Origin: Actinoplanes sp. L3-i22
GTDB taxonomy: Bacteria; Actinomycetota; Actinomycetes; Mycobacteriales; Micromonosporaceae
Direction: 5' to 3'
DNA length: 64,000 nt
Assembly (NCBI RefSeq): GCF_019704555.1
Contig: NZ_AP024745.1
Span: 8,440,501-8,504,500, forward strand
The notes under the pieces are model-generated. The model ran no database searches. It had not been told where the DNA came from and saw only the letters and a list, made by a program, of their open reading frames with translations. The position numbers were made by a program, and so were the translations under genes. Positions 49,287-57,816 of the stretch are shown here, piece after piece (the stretch's first letter is position 1; every line of letters begins with the position of its first letter).

Positions 49287-50737
49287 TGCGCGGCCGCCGC
49301 AACGGTCGCCGCCGCCCCGTGCCGCGCCAGCTCCCCCGACCAGCGGACCAGCTCGGCCCGCAGCCCGGTGTCGCCGGCGAGCTCCGGAGGAAACACCTCG
49401 GTCAGCCCGAGCAACGCCCCGACCAGCCCGTCCGGGGTGTCCGGCGCCCCGGCGAGCACCTCCCGGATCCGCCCGGCGAGCGGATCGTCGAGCGACAGCG
49501 CCGACCCGTCGTCGGCGTACCCCCGGGCGAACCGCATCCACCCGGCGAGCACCAGCGCCCCCCAGACCGGCACCGCACCGGCCCGGCGCCGGTCGGCGAT
49601 CGTCCCGAGCAGCCGGTGCGGCAGCTTCTGCGTGCCGTCCATCGCCACCTGGATCGTCCGGTGCCCGAGGTCCCGGTTCGCGAAGCGCTGCAGCGCGGTC
49701 TCGCCGTAGTCCCGCACGGTGACCCCGGCCGGCGGCTCGAAGGTGGGCGCGATGTCCTCGGCCAGGAAGCGCCGCAGGACGGTCCCCATCCCGGGCAGCT
49801 CCAGCGCCTCGGCGATCATCTCGCAGCCGGCCAGCGCCCCGAGGTACGCGCAGGCCGAGTGCACCGAGTTCAGCGCGCGCAGCTTGAGCGTCTCCCACGG
49901 CGCCACGTCGGTGGTCATGATCGCCCCGGCGGCGGCCCAGTCCGGTCGCCCACCCGGGAACCGGTCCTCGATCACCCACTGGTGGAACGGCTCGGCGACC
50001 ACCGGCACGCGATCCGCGGCGCCCAGCGCGGCCGCCGCCCGCCGCAGGTGGTCCGCGCTGGTGGCGGGCACGATCCGGTCCACCATGGTGGCCGGGAACT
50101 CGACGTGGTCCGGCAGCGCCGCCCCGGCCACCTCCAGCGCCTGGGTGACCATCCCCCGGATCCGCGGCCCGTTGCCCTGCAGGTTGTCGCAGCACAGCAC
50201 GGTCAGCGGCGCCTCGCGCACCAGCAGCGCCCGGGCCAGCAGCGCCGGAATGCTGGTCGGCGGCGCCTGCCCGGTCAGCTGCGCCCGCAGGTCGTCGTCG
50301 AGCAGCAGCTTCCCGTCCGGGCCGAGCCGGTACGCCTTCTCGGTCACGGTCAGCGAGACGATCCGGATCCCGGGGTCGGCGATCGCCGCCAGGACGCCGT
50401 ACGGATCCCCGGCGACATGCCCCAGATCGGACAGGATCCCGACCGCGCGGGCATGGTCCCCGCCCTCGCCGCCGACCGTGAGCACGCTGTACAGCCGGTC
50501 CTGCGCGCGCAACTGGTCGAGGACCTCCCGGGAGCGCGGCGCGACCCCGACGATCCCCCAGTCCCCGCCGGACGCCGCGACCGCGTTCTCGGTGTAGACG
50601 GCCTGGTGGGCGCGGTGGAACGCACCGAGCCCGAGGTGCAGCACCCCGGGCCGGACGTCGCCGGGGCGCACCGCCGGACGGCTTTCCGGCGCGAGCCCGG
50701 GCAGGGCGGCGAGGCCGAGCATCGTGGTCACCGTCAT
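49283..50737 (-). CDS. uxuB: Mannitol dehydrogenase-family fructuronate/tagaturonate reductase
   Basis: A 484-residue polyol dehydrogenase. The N-terminal nucleotide-binding region is VLHLGLGAFHRAHQAVYTE, followed by GIVGVAPRS. The C-terminal catalytic domain contains KLRALNSVHSACAYLGALAG, the lysine-containing helix of the family (KxxxxNxxH). Next to UxaC it most likely reduces D-fructuronate to D-mannonate (UxuB) or tagaturonate to altronate (UxaB); sequence alone does not tell. ATG 50737 overlaps the uxaC stop as ATGA, so the proteins are made in step. No mannonate or altronate dehydratase is present nearby. Confidence 0.88.
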   Translation of the reverse strand: MTVTTMLGLAALPGLAPESRPAVRPGDVRPGVLHLGLGAFHRAHQAVYTENAVAASGGDWGIVGVAPRSREVLDQLRAQDRLYSVLTVGGEGGDHARAVGILSDLGHVAGDPYGVLAAIADPGIRIVSLTVTEKAYRLGPDGKLLLDDDLRAQLTGQAPPTSIPALLARALLVREAPLTVLCCDNLQGNGPRIRGMVTQALEVAGAALPDHVEFPATMVDRIVPATSADHLRRAAAALGAADRVPVVAEPFHQWVIEDRFPGGRPDWAAAGAIMTTDVAPWETLKLRALNSVHSACAYLGALAGCEMIAEALELPGMGTVLRRFLAEDIAPTFEPPAGVTVRDYGETALQRFANRDLGHRTIQVAMDGTQKLPHRLLGTIADRRRAGAVPVWGALVLAGWMRFARGYADDGSALSLDDPLAGRIREVLAGAPDTPDGLVGALLGLTEVFPPELAGDTGLRAELVRWSGELARHGAAATVAAAAQ

Positions 50738-52146
50738 TCCGATCCGTCCAGCCGGAAGACCTTCTTCGGCAGGTGGTACGCCAGGTCGGCGATGGTCTCC
50801 GCGGCCTCGTCCAGCGGCAGCCGCTCCTCGGCGACCAGCCGCGCGAGGTATCCGGCGTCGATCCGGCGGGCGACGTCGTGCCGGGCCGGGATCGAGCAGA
50901 ACGCCCGGGTGTCGTCGACGAACCCGGCGGTGTTGTAGAAGCCGGCGCTCTCGGTCACCGTCTCGCGGAACCGGCGCAGCCCCTCCGGGCTGTCCAGGAA
51001 CCACCACGGCGCGCCGAGGTAGAGCGCCGGGTAGCCGCCGGCCAGCGGCGCCAGCTCCCGGGTGAACGCGGTCTCGTCGAGCGTGTAGAGCACGATCCGC
51101 AGGCGGGGGTCGTCGCCGAACCGGTCCAGCAGCGGGCGCAGCGCCCGGACGTACTCGGTCCCGGACGGGATGTCGCCGCCGACGTCGCGCCCGTGCCGGT
51201 CGTACAGCGACCGGTTGTGGTTGCGCACCGAACCCGGGTGCAGCTGCATGACCAGGCCGTCGTCGAGCGACATCGCGGCGAACTCGACGAGCATGTGCGC
51301 CCGGAACGTCTCCGCGTCACCGGCGTCGGCGGCGCCGCCGAGGCCCTTGCGGTAGAGCAGCGCCGCGTCGGCCGGCGAGAGGTCGGCGGTGGCCGCGGTC
51401 GGGTGGCCGTGGTCGGAGCTGGTCGCGCCGGCCGCGACGAACAGCTCGCGGCGGGCCTTGAGGGCGGCCAGGAATCCGGGGTACGTGCCCACGTCGTGCC
51501 CGGTCAGCGCGCCGAGCTCGGCGACCCGGTGGGCCCAGCCGGCCCACTCCATGTCGACCAGGTTGTCCGGCCGGAACGTGGTGATCACCCGCCCGCCCGG
51601 GCCGCCCCAGCCGTCGGCGGCGAGTTTCGCGTGCACCGCCAGGTCGTCGATCGGGCTCTCGGTGGTGGCCAGCACCTCGATGTTGAACCGGGTGAACAGC
51701 GCCCGCGGCCGGTACTCCGGCTCGGCCAGGCGCGCGGAGATCTCGTCGTAGATCTCGTCGGCGGTCCCGCTGTTGAACGCGGCCGAGATCCCGAACACCT
51801 CGGCGAAGACCTTCTCCGTCCAGAGCCGGGACGGCGTGCCGCGGAACAGGTGCCAGTTCGCCGCGAGCAACCGCCAGATGGCCCGCCCGTCCGTCTCCAC
51901 CTCGCTGCCGTCGACGCTCGGCACGCCCAGCCGGGACGGGGGGATGCCCTGGCTGTTCAGCATCCGGGTGACGTAGTGGTCGGGCACCACGAACAGCCGG
52001 GCGGGGTCGGGGAACGGCTCGTCGTTCGCCAGCAGCGCCGGGTCGACGTGACCGTGCGGGCTGATGATCGGCAGGTCACGGGCGTGGGCGTAGAGCTCGC
52101 GCGCGATCTGCCGCTGGGTAGCCTCAGCGGGGAAAAGCTGTGTCAC
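50734..52146 (-). CDS. uxaC: Glucuronate/galacturonate isomerase
   Basis: A 470-residue amidohydrolase-fold isomerase. It shows ISPHGHVDPALLA (metal-binding H31 and H33), DHYVTRMLNSQGIPP, FRGTPSRLWTEKVFAEVFGI, ATTESPIDDLAVH, the TTFRPDNLVDM segment and the C-terminal VDDTRAFCSIPARHDVARR. The enzyme converts D-glucuronate to D-fructuronate and D-galacturonate to D-tagaturonate, the first cytoplasmic step of uronate use. GTG start; overlaps the upstream oxidoreductase stop by 4 bp. Length is normal. Confidence 0.96.
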   Translation of the reverse strand: MTQLFPAEATQRQIARELYAHARDLPIISPHGHVDPALLANDEPFPDPARLFVVPDHYVTRMLNSQGIPPSRLGVPSVDGSEVETDGRAIWRLLAANWHLFRGTPSRLWTEKVFAEVFGISAAFNSGTADEIYDEISARLAEPEYRPRALFTRFNIEVLATTESPIDDLAVHAKLAADGWGGPGGRVITTFRPDNLVDMEWAGWAHRVAELGALTGHDVGTYPGFLAALKARRELFVAAGATSSDHGHPTAATADLSPADAALLYRKGLGGAADAGDAETFRAHMLVEFAAMSLDDGLVMQLHPGSVRNHNRSLYDRHGRDVGGDIPSGTEYVRALRPLLDRFGDDPRLRIVLYTLDETAFTRELAPLAGGYPALYLGAPWWFLDSPEGLRRFRETVTESAGFYNTAGFVDDTRAFCSIPARHDVARRIDAGYLARLVAEERLPLDEAAETIADLAYHLPKKVFRLDGSE

Positions 52147-53441
52147 CGAATCTCCTCGGGATCTAGGAGGTCTTGCACGCGGACGGCCTGTCCGGTTGCC
52201 AGGCTTTCGTTGGCGGCCAGGCCGGTGAGCAGGGCACGGGCGCCGTCCACGGCATTCGCGGTGCGCCCGAGCGGGTCGGCGGGCGCGTCCGGCCGGATCA
52301 GGTCGGCGAGCATGCGCACGTCAGCTCCACCGTGCCCCTGCCGGGAGTACCCGTCCACAGTGATCTCACGCGGCGCCGCCCAGAACGGCCGGACCAGGAG
52401 TTTCCGCCAGCCCTGCTCGGCGGTGGAGAGCGAGCCGGGCTCGCCCTTCACCCCGGCGGCGGCGGACGGCGCGACGTGGTCGGTCTCGACGACCTCCAGT
52501 TCGAGGCGGCCCCGGCTGCCGTTGAACATCACCCGGTAGCCCTCCCAGGGGGCGTACGCGGTGAGGTGGTAGCTCATCGAAGCGCCCTTGGCGTAGCGGA
52601 CCAGCACCGCCATGTCGTCCTCGATGGTCACGCCGGGCGCGAAGACGTTGCGGTCGCGGTGGTAGCCGTCGTGCTGCTCGGCCTCCAGGTACAGCTCGCG
52701 CATCGCCGGCTCGTCGGCCATCCGCAGCGCGAACGGGTCGCCCTCGGCCGCGGCGGCGCCGTGCGCCCGGTCGTAGTCGCGGGCGTATCCGTGCCGCCGG
52801 CCCGGCTCGCCGTAGAAGAACAGCCGCCCGGCCGCGAAGACCGTGTCGGGCGCGTCGTCGAGCCACCAGTTGACCAGGTCGAAGTGGTGGCCGGCCTTGT
52901 GCACGAGCAGGCCGCCGGAGTTCACCTTCTCGCGGTGCCAGCGGCGGAAGTAGTCGGCCCCGTGCCGCACGTCGAGCAGCCACTCGAAGTGCACCGAGCC
53001 GACCTCGCCGATCTGAGCGAGCTCTCGTTTGACCGCCTCGTGCAGCGGGTTGTAGCGGTAGTTGAAGGTAACCCGGACATTTCGCCCGGTGCGACGGGAA
53101 GTTTCCAAGATTCGCCGACACGAGGCGACGTCCGTCGTCATCGGCTTCTCGGTCACCGCGTCGCAGCCGGCCTCCATCGCCGCCACCAGGTACCGCTCGT
53201 GGTAGCGGTCCACGGTGGTGACCAGCACGACGTCGACGCGCTCGCGTTTGAGCATCTCGGTGAAGTCGGCGGCGGCGTACACGGGAATGTCGAGATTGAA
53301 GCGTTTTTTGTAGACCATCGGGCGCGCCGGGTTGGTGTCGGCCAGGGCGACCAGCTGCGCGACGTCGGCGTGGTCGGTGGTGAGCGCCCGGATGAACATC
53401 CCGGCCCGGGCGCCGGCCCCCACGAGGGCGTAGCGAATCAA
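52143..53441 (-). CDS. Gfo/Idh/MocA-family oxidoreductase, first gene of the uronate operon
   Basis: A 432-residue dehydrogenase starting at TTG 53441 behind GAAGGAGG; the frame continues upstream to 53588 but through the promoter. Landmarks are IRYALVGAGARAGMFIRAL (Rossmann), DVVLVTTVDRYHERYLVAAM, DAVTEKPMTTD and HFEWLLDVRHGADYF, plus GGLLVHKAGHHFDLVNWWL with the catalytic HH. It has a long C-terminal domain, as in glycoside-active or uronate-active members. It is the promoter-proximal gene of the run Gfo-uxaC-uxuB-Gfo-cupin-pectate lyase, controlled by the LacI-type operator at 53455. Possible roles are oxidation or epimerisation of oligogalacturonide ends. Confidence 0.9.
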   Translation of the reverse strand: MIRYALVGAGARAGMFIRALTTDHADVAQLVALADTNPARPMVYKKRFNLDIPVYAAADFTEMLKRERVDVVLVTTVDRYHERYLVAAMEAGCDAVTEKPMTTDVASCRRILETSRRTGRNVRVTFNYRYNPLHEAVKRELAQIGEVGSVHFEWLLDVRHGADYFRRWHREKVNSGGLLVHKAGHHFDLVNWWLDDAPDTVFAAGRLFFYGEPGRRHGYARDYDRAHGAAAAEGDPFALRMADEPAMRELYLEAEQHDGYHRDRNVFAPGVTIEDDMAVLVRYAKGASMSYHLTAYAPWEGYRVMFNGSRGRLELEVVETDHVAPSAAAGVKGEPGSLSTAEQGWRKLLVRPFWAAPREITVDGYSRQGHGGADVRMLADLIRPDAPADPLGRTANAVDGARALLTGLAANESLATGQAVRVQDLLDPEEIR

Positions 53442-53454
53442 GACGCCTCCTTCG

Positions 53455-53466
53455 GCAAACGTTTGC
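53455..53466. promoter_or_regulatory. LacI-type operator GCAAACGTTTGC
   Basis: A perfect 12-bp palindrome with central CG, the classic LacI/GalR form, placed 6 bp downstream of the -10 of the leftward uronate operon, where a bound repressor would block transcription. Confidence 0.8.
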
Positions 53467-53471
53467 AACAG

Positions 53472-53500
53472 ATTAGGGAGCAGATGACGATGCAAGTCAA
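53472..53500 (-). promoter_or_regulatory. Promoter of the leftward uronate operon
   Basis: Read leftward: TTGACT (53500-53495), a 17-bp spacer, then CCTAAT (53477-53472). Confidence 0.6.
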
Positions 53501-53573
53501 TGCGTGACCCAAACTTGTCCATGATTGCCCCATCTACGTGATGCTCCGGCAACAGAAGGGACATCGAAGGGCG

Positions 53574-53602
53574 TTGACACGACAGCAACCGTTTGCATTA
53601 AT
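53574..53602 (+). promoter_or_regulatory. Promoter of the LacI-ABC operon with an operator in the spacer
   Basis: TTGACA (53574-53579), a 17-bp spacer and ATTAAT (53597-53602). The spacer contains GCAACCGTTTGC (53585-53596), one base from the palindrome at 53455. The regulator therefore probably represses its own operon. Confidence 0.75.
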
Positions 53603-53649
53603 GGCTCCACCAGAGAGAGCCGGATCACATTCCGAAAGGGAGGGACCCC

Positions 53650-54675
53650 GTGGCAGTGACCATCCGGGACGTCGCCAAGGCGTCCGGAGTGCACATCTCC
53701 ACGGTGTCGCGCACCTTTTCGGCGCCGCACCTGGTCAACCCCGAGACACGCACCAGGGTGCTGGCCACCGCGGAGGAACTGGGCTACCGCCCGAACCGGG
53801 CCGCACGGGCTCTCATCACCGGGCGGACCCACAACATCGGCCTGATCGTGGCCGATATCGCCAACCCGTTCTTCCCGCCCATGATCAAGGCGGCCGAGAC
53901 CCACGCGCGGCGGCGTGACTACCACGTCTTCGTCGCGGACACCGACGAGGACCCGGTCGTCGAGTCCGACCTCGTCCGGGCTCTGGCCAAGCAGGTCGAC
54001 GGGATTCTGCTCTGCAGTCCCCGGATGAGCGACGACCAGATAGAACAGCTGCGCCGCGAGGTGCCCCTGGTCGTCGTGAACCGCTTGATCGAAGGGCTTC
54101 CGGCGGTGGTGATGGACGTCGGCACGGGCGCTCGCTCGGCCGTCCGCCATCTCGTCGACCTGGGCCACCGCCATCTCGTCTACCTGTCCGGTCCGCGCGG
54201 GTCGTGGACCAACCGGGAGATCCGCAAAGCCGCCGGGGCTGCCGCCCGGGCCGGCGGCGCGGAACTCACCGTCCTCGGGCCACACGTGCCGGTCTCCCAG
54301 GCCGGCGCGGACGCCACCGAGGCGGTGCTCGCCACCGGCGCCACCGCGGTGCTCGCCTACAACGACCTGATGGCCATCGGCCTGCTCCAGGCGTTGCAGG
54401 ACCGCGGGGTCGCCGTCCCGGAGCAGATCAGCGTCGTCGGTTTCGACGACATCGCGACCAGCGCGCTGGTCCGCCCCACGCTCACCACCGTGGCGAACCC
54501 GACCGCGGCCGCCGGGCGCGCCGCCGTCGACATGCTGCTTCAACAGGGCGACGACGGCGCCACCGGACAGGTCAGCCTCCGGACCGATCTGGTCATCCGT
54601 AACTCCACCGGGCCCGGGCCGTACGCCCCGGCCGGCGCGACCACCGCTCAGGTCGCCGCATACGCCAAGGAGTGA
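53650..54675 (+). CDS. LacI-family regulator of uronate uptake and catabolism
   Basis: A 341-residue repressor from GTG 53650 with GGGAGGG upstream. The DNA-binding head is VTIRDVAKASGVHISTVSRT and LGYRPNRAARALITGRT. The effector domain contains IGLIVADIANPFFPPMIKAAE, GILLCSPRMSDDQIEQL, GHRHLVYLSGP, AVLAYNDLMAIGLLQAL and VVGFDDIATSALVRP. The residues of the head and hinge fit a CG-centred palindromic operator, exactly what lies in both flanking promoters. The inducer is probably a uronate or an unsaturated galacturonide (inference). It is followed after 9 bp by its transporter. Confidence 0.93.
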   Translation: MAVTIRDVAKASGVHISTVSRTFSAPHLVNPETRTRVLATAEELGYRPNRAARALITGRTHNIGLIVADIANPFFPPMIKAAETHARRRDYHVFVADTDEDPVVESDLVRALAKQVDGILLCSPRMSDDQIEQLRREVPLVVVNRLIEGLPAVVMDVGTGARSAVRHLVDLGHRHLVYLSGPRGSWTNREIRKAAGAAARAGGAELTVLGPHVPVSQAGADATEAVLATGATAVLAYNDLMAIGLLQALQDRGVAVPEQISVVGFDDIATSALVRPTLTTVANPTAAAGRAAVDMLLQQGDDGATGQVSLRTDLVIRNSTGPGPYAPAGATTAQVAAYAKE

Positions 54676-54684
54676 CCCATCCCC

Positions 54685-55968
54685 ATGTCCGCACCCCGAA
54701 TCTTGTTGCGCGGCCTGATGGCCGCCGCCCTTGTCCTGCCGCTGGCGCTGGCCGGCTGCGGCGGGAACGACGATTCCAGCAGCTCCGGCAAGACCGAGCT
54801 CACCTTCTTCTGGTGGGGCGGCGAGGCCCGGGCCAAGCTCACCCAGCAGGCGCTCGACCTCTACACGTCCAAGCACCCGGACGTCACGTTCAAGACCACC
54901 TGGCAGGCCAACCAGGGCTACTTCGACAAGCTGGCCACGCTGACCGCCGGTGACGGCGCGCCGGACATCTTCCAGATCGACGACAACTACCTCGCGGAGT
55001 ACGCGACCCGCAACGTCACCGAGGACCTGACCAAGTACAAGGACTCGGGCAAGCTCGACGTGACGAAGTTCCCGGAGAGCCTCTGGAAGTACGGCGTCGT
55101 CGACAACAAGCTGGCCGGCATGGCGATGGGCGAGAACACCCAGGGCCTGGTCTACAACAAGACCAAGATCGAGGCCGCCAAGCAGGCGGCGCCCACGACC
55201 GGCATGACCTGGGACGCCTTCATCGCCTGGGCGGTCAAGGCCGGCCCGGCCGCGAAGACCGCCGGCACGATGGACCCGAGCGCCGACTACAAGGCGTTCT
55301 GGGTGTGGCTGCGGCAGAACGGCAAGCAGTTCTACAACGGCAACCAGCTCGGCTTCACCAAGGAAGACGTGCAGAAGTGGTTCGAGCTGTGGAAGGGCGC
55401 CCGGGACGCGAAGGCCACCCCGACCGCCGACGTGATCCACGAGGGCAACGCCACCGACATCACCAAGCAGCTGGTCGTCACCGGCAAGGCGCTCACCTCC
55501 TGGGTGTGGGCCAACCAGATGCCGGACATCCAGAAGAACACCAAGGACACCCTGGGCGTGGTGGCGTACCCGGGTGACCCGTCCGCGCAGTGGGCCCGCG
55601 CCTCGATGTACTTCTCGGTCTACCGCGGCAGCAAGCACAAGGACGCCGCGGTCGACGTGCTCAACTTCCTCGCCAACGACCCGGACGCCGGCAAGATCCT
55701 CGGCACCGACCGGGGCCTGCCGTCCAACCTGGACATCCGCAAGACGGTCTCGGCGACCACCACCGACCCGGCGATGAAGGCCTCGATCGCCCTGGAGGAC
55801 GAGCTGGTCAGCAAGTTCGGCCCGGCGCCGAGCGTGCCGCCGAAGGGCCACGCCACGGTCAAGACCGAGCTGATCAAGGCGGCCGAGGCCGCGCAGTTCG
55901 GCACCGCCGACCCGGCCAAGGCCGCCGAGCAGTTCTTCACCGCTGCCCAGGCCGCGATCAGCCGGTGA
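54685..55968 (+). CDS. CUT1-type sugar-binding lipoprotein (oligogalacturonide candidate)
   Basis: A 427-residue extracellular solute-binding protein family 1 member. The leader ends LALAGCGGN (lipobox, Cys25). The mature part begins with the typical ELTFFWWGGEARAKLTQQAL, then GYFDKLATLTAGDGAPDIFQ and YGVVDNKLAGMAMGENTQGLVYNK (family hinge) and AVDVLNFLANDPDAGKILG. The FWWGG start recalls TogB-like binding proteins for oligogalacturonides, which fits the adjacent pectate lyase and UxaC operon. The last 4 bp overlap the start of the first permease (GTGA). Confidence 0.92.
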   Translation: MSAPRILLRGLMAAALVLPLALAGCGGNDDSSSSGKTELTFFWWGGEARAKLTQQALDLYTSKHPDVTFKTTWQANQGYFDKLATLTAGDGAPDIFQIDDNYLAEYATRNVTEDLTKYKDSGKLDVTKFPESLWKYGVVDNKLAGMAMGENTQGLVYNKTKIEAAKQAAPTTGMTWDAFIAWAVKAGPAAKTAGTMDPSADYKAFWVWLRQNGKQFYNGNQLGFTKEDVQKWFELWKGARDAKATPTADVIHEGNATDITKQLVVTGKALTSWVWANQMPDIQKNTKDTLGVVAYPGDPSAQWARASMYFSVYRGSKHKDAAVDVLNFLANDPDAGKILGTDRGLPSNLDIRKTVSATTTDPAMKASIALEDELVSKFGPAPSVPPKGHATVKTELIKAAEAAQFGTADPAKAAEQFFTAAQAAISR

Positions 55969-56948
55969 GCGAAGTGGCTGTCGGCACCCGGCCGACGTCG
56001 CACCGCCCGCAGTCCGGTCCCGCCGCTGTTCAGCGGCGGGGCCGGTCCGCCCGGGACCGCGGCGACGGTCGTGCCGGATACGTCTTCCTGACCCCCTGGC
56101 TGCTCGGACTGATGGCGGTCACCGCCATCCCGATGCTGATGTCGCTGTACCTGAGCTTCACCAACTACGACATCCTCACGCCCTGGTCCGATGTGGAGTG
56201 GATCGGGCTGAAGAACTACCAGCGGATGTTCACCGCCGACCCGGCCTACTGGCACGCGGTCAAGGTGACGCTGGTGTTCGCGTTCATCGCCACCCCGCTC
56301 AAGCTCGGCTCGGCGCTCGGCGTGGCGCTGCTGCTGAACCGCTCGTTCCGGGGCTCCGGCCTGTTCCGCGGGCTGTTCTACCTGCCGTCGCTGCTCGGCG
56401 GCAGCGTCGCGCTGGCGATGGTGTGGCACAGCCTGTTCGACCGGGGCGGCTCGGTGAACGCGGTGCTCGGCTGGTTCGGCATCGAGGGCAAGGCCTGGGT
56501 GAACGACCCGAGCACCGCGCTCGGCACGCTGATCCTGCTGGCCGTCTGGCAGTTCGGCGCCCCGATGGTGATCTTCCTGGCCGGCCTGAAGCAGGTGCCG
56601 AACGAGCTGTACGAGGCGGCCGAGGTGGACGGCGCGGGCAGTTTCCGCAAGTTCCTCAGCGTCACCCTGCCGATGCTGTCCCCGGTGATCTTCTTCAACC
56701 TGGTCCTCGAGACGATCCACGGCTTCCAGGGCTTCACCTCGGCGTTCGTCCTGTCCGGCGGTACCGGCGGGCCGGTCGACTCGACCCTGATGTACACGCT
56801 CTACCTCTACATCCGCGGCTTCGCGAACTACGAGATGGGCTACGCCTCGGCGATGGCCTGGGTCTTCCTGATCACGATCGGCCTGGTCACGGCGGTGCTG
56901 TTCCGCACCGGCCGGTTCTGGGTCCACTACTCGGACGGAGACGACTGA
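55965..56948 (+). CDS. Sugar ABC transporter permease (MalF type)
   Basis: A 327-residue membrane protein starting at GTG 55965, overlapping the binding-protein stop. A polar N-terminal tail of about 35 residues precedes six TM helices: YVFLTPWLLGLMAVTAIPM, LVFAFIATPLKLGSALGVAL and so on. The EAA loop is ELYEAAEVDGAGSFRKF and VTLPMLSPV, which contacts the ATPase. It pairs with the MalG-type subunit next door. No ATPase gene is in the operon, so a shared MsiK-like ATPase is probably used, as is usual in actinomycetes (inference). Confidence 0.92.
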   Translation: MSEVAVGTRPTSHRPQSGPAAVQRRGRSARDRGDGRAGYVFLTPWLLGLMAVTAIPMLMSLYLSFTNYDILTPWSDVEWIGLKNYQRMFTADPAYWHAVKVTLVFAFIATPLKLGSALGVALLLNRSFRGSGLFRGLFYLPSLLGGSVALAMVWHSLFDRGGSVNAVLGWFGIEGKAWVNDPSTALGTLILLAVWQFGAPMVIFLAGLKQVPNELYEAAEVDGAGSFRKFLSVTLPMLSPVIFFNLVLETIHGFQGFTSAFVLSGGTGGPVDSTLMYTLYLYIRGFANYEMGYASAMAWVFLITIGLVTAVLFRTGRFWVHYSDGDD

Positions 56949-57814
56949 TGGTCACCGTGGCCGCCGGCCGCAGGCCGTTCACCCCGCGCTCACTGGCCCG
57001 GCCGGTGGTGCTGCTGCTGCTCACCGCCCTGGTGCTGTATCCGCTGCTGTGGATGCTGGGCACCTCGTTCAAGGCGCCCGAGGAGATCCTGAACAACATC
57101 TCGGTGCTGCCGGAGAAGTGGACGCCGGAGAACTACCCGGACGGCTGGACGCATTTCGACGTGGCCTTCGGGCGCTACTTCCTGAACAGCTTCATGGTCG
57201 CGGCGCTCACCGTCGTCGCGAACTGCACGTCGTGCCTGCTCGCCGCGTACGCCTTCGCCCGGCTGCGGTTCCGGCTGCGCGGCTTCTGGTTCGCCATCAT
57301 GATCGGGACGTTGCTGCTCCCCAGCCACGTGCTGATCGTGCCGCAGTTCGTGATGTTCCGTTCGTTCGGCTGGGTCGGCGGGCCGTGGCCGTACCTCCCG
57401 CTGATCGTGCCGCACCTGCTGGCCACCGACGCGTTCTTCGTCTTCCTGATGGTCCAGTTCATGCGCGGCATCCCCCGCGAGCTCGACGACGCCGCGAAGA
57501 TCGACGGCTGCAGCCCGTACTCGATCTTCCGCTACGTGGTCCTGCCGCTCTCCCGCCCGGCCCTGGTCTCGACGGCGATCTTCTCCTTCATCTGGACCTG
57601 GAACGACTTCTTCCGCCAACTGGTCTACCTCTCCGACCTGTCGAAGTACACGGCGCCGGTCGCGCTGACGCTGTTCATCGACTCGACCGGACAGTCCGCG
57701 GTCGGCCCGATGTTCGCGATGTCCGTACTGTCGCTGGCCCCGGTCTTCCTGTTCTTCGTCGCCTTCCAGCGCCTGCTGGTCGAGGGCATCAACACCACCG
57801 GCCTGAAGGGCTGA
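56948..57814 (+). CDS. Sugar ABC transporter permease (MalG type)
   Basis: A 288-residue membrane protein from ATG 56948 that overlaps the preceding stop by one base (TGATG). Six TM helices are seen. The EAA motif is ELDDAAKIDGCSPYSIFRY and VVLPLSRPA, followed by TAIFSFIWTWNDFFRQLVYL, standard for the second permease of CUT1 importers. The C-terminus ends GINTTGLKG, the family-typical ending. Two bases separate it from the small membrane-protein gene. Confidence 0.93.
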   Translation: MVTVAAGRRPFTPRSLARPVVLLLLTALVLYPLLWMLGTSFKAPEEILNNISVLPEKWTPENYPDGWTHFDVAFGRYFLNSFMVAALTVVANCTSCLLAAYAFARLRFRLRGFWFAIMIGTLLLPSHVLIVPQFVMFRSFGWVGGPWPYLPLIVPHLLATDAFFVFLMVQFMRGIPRELDDAAKIDGCSPYSIFRYVVLPLSRPALVSTAIFSFIWTWNDFFRQLVYLSDLSKYTAPVALTLFIDSTGQSAVGPMFAMSVLSLAPVFLFFVAFQRLLVEGINTTGLKG

Positions 57815-57816
57815 CC

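Noticed and set aside
53497..55851. 784-residue minus-strand frame
   Set aside because: It is antisense to the LacI and binding-protein genes, both unambiguous; composition is Val/Gly/Arg-rich with no motif.
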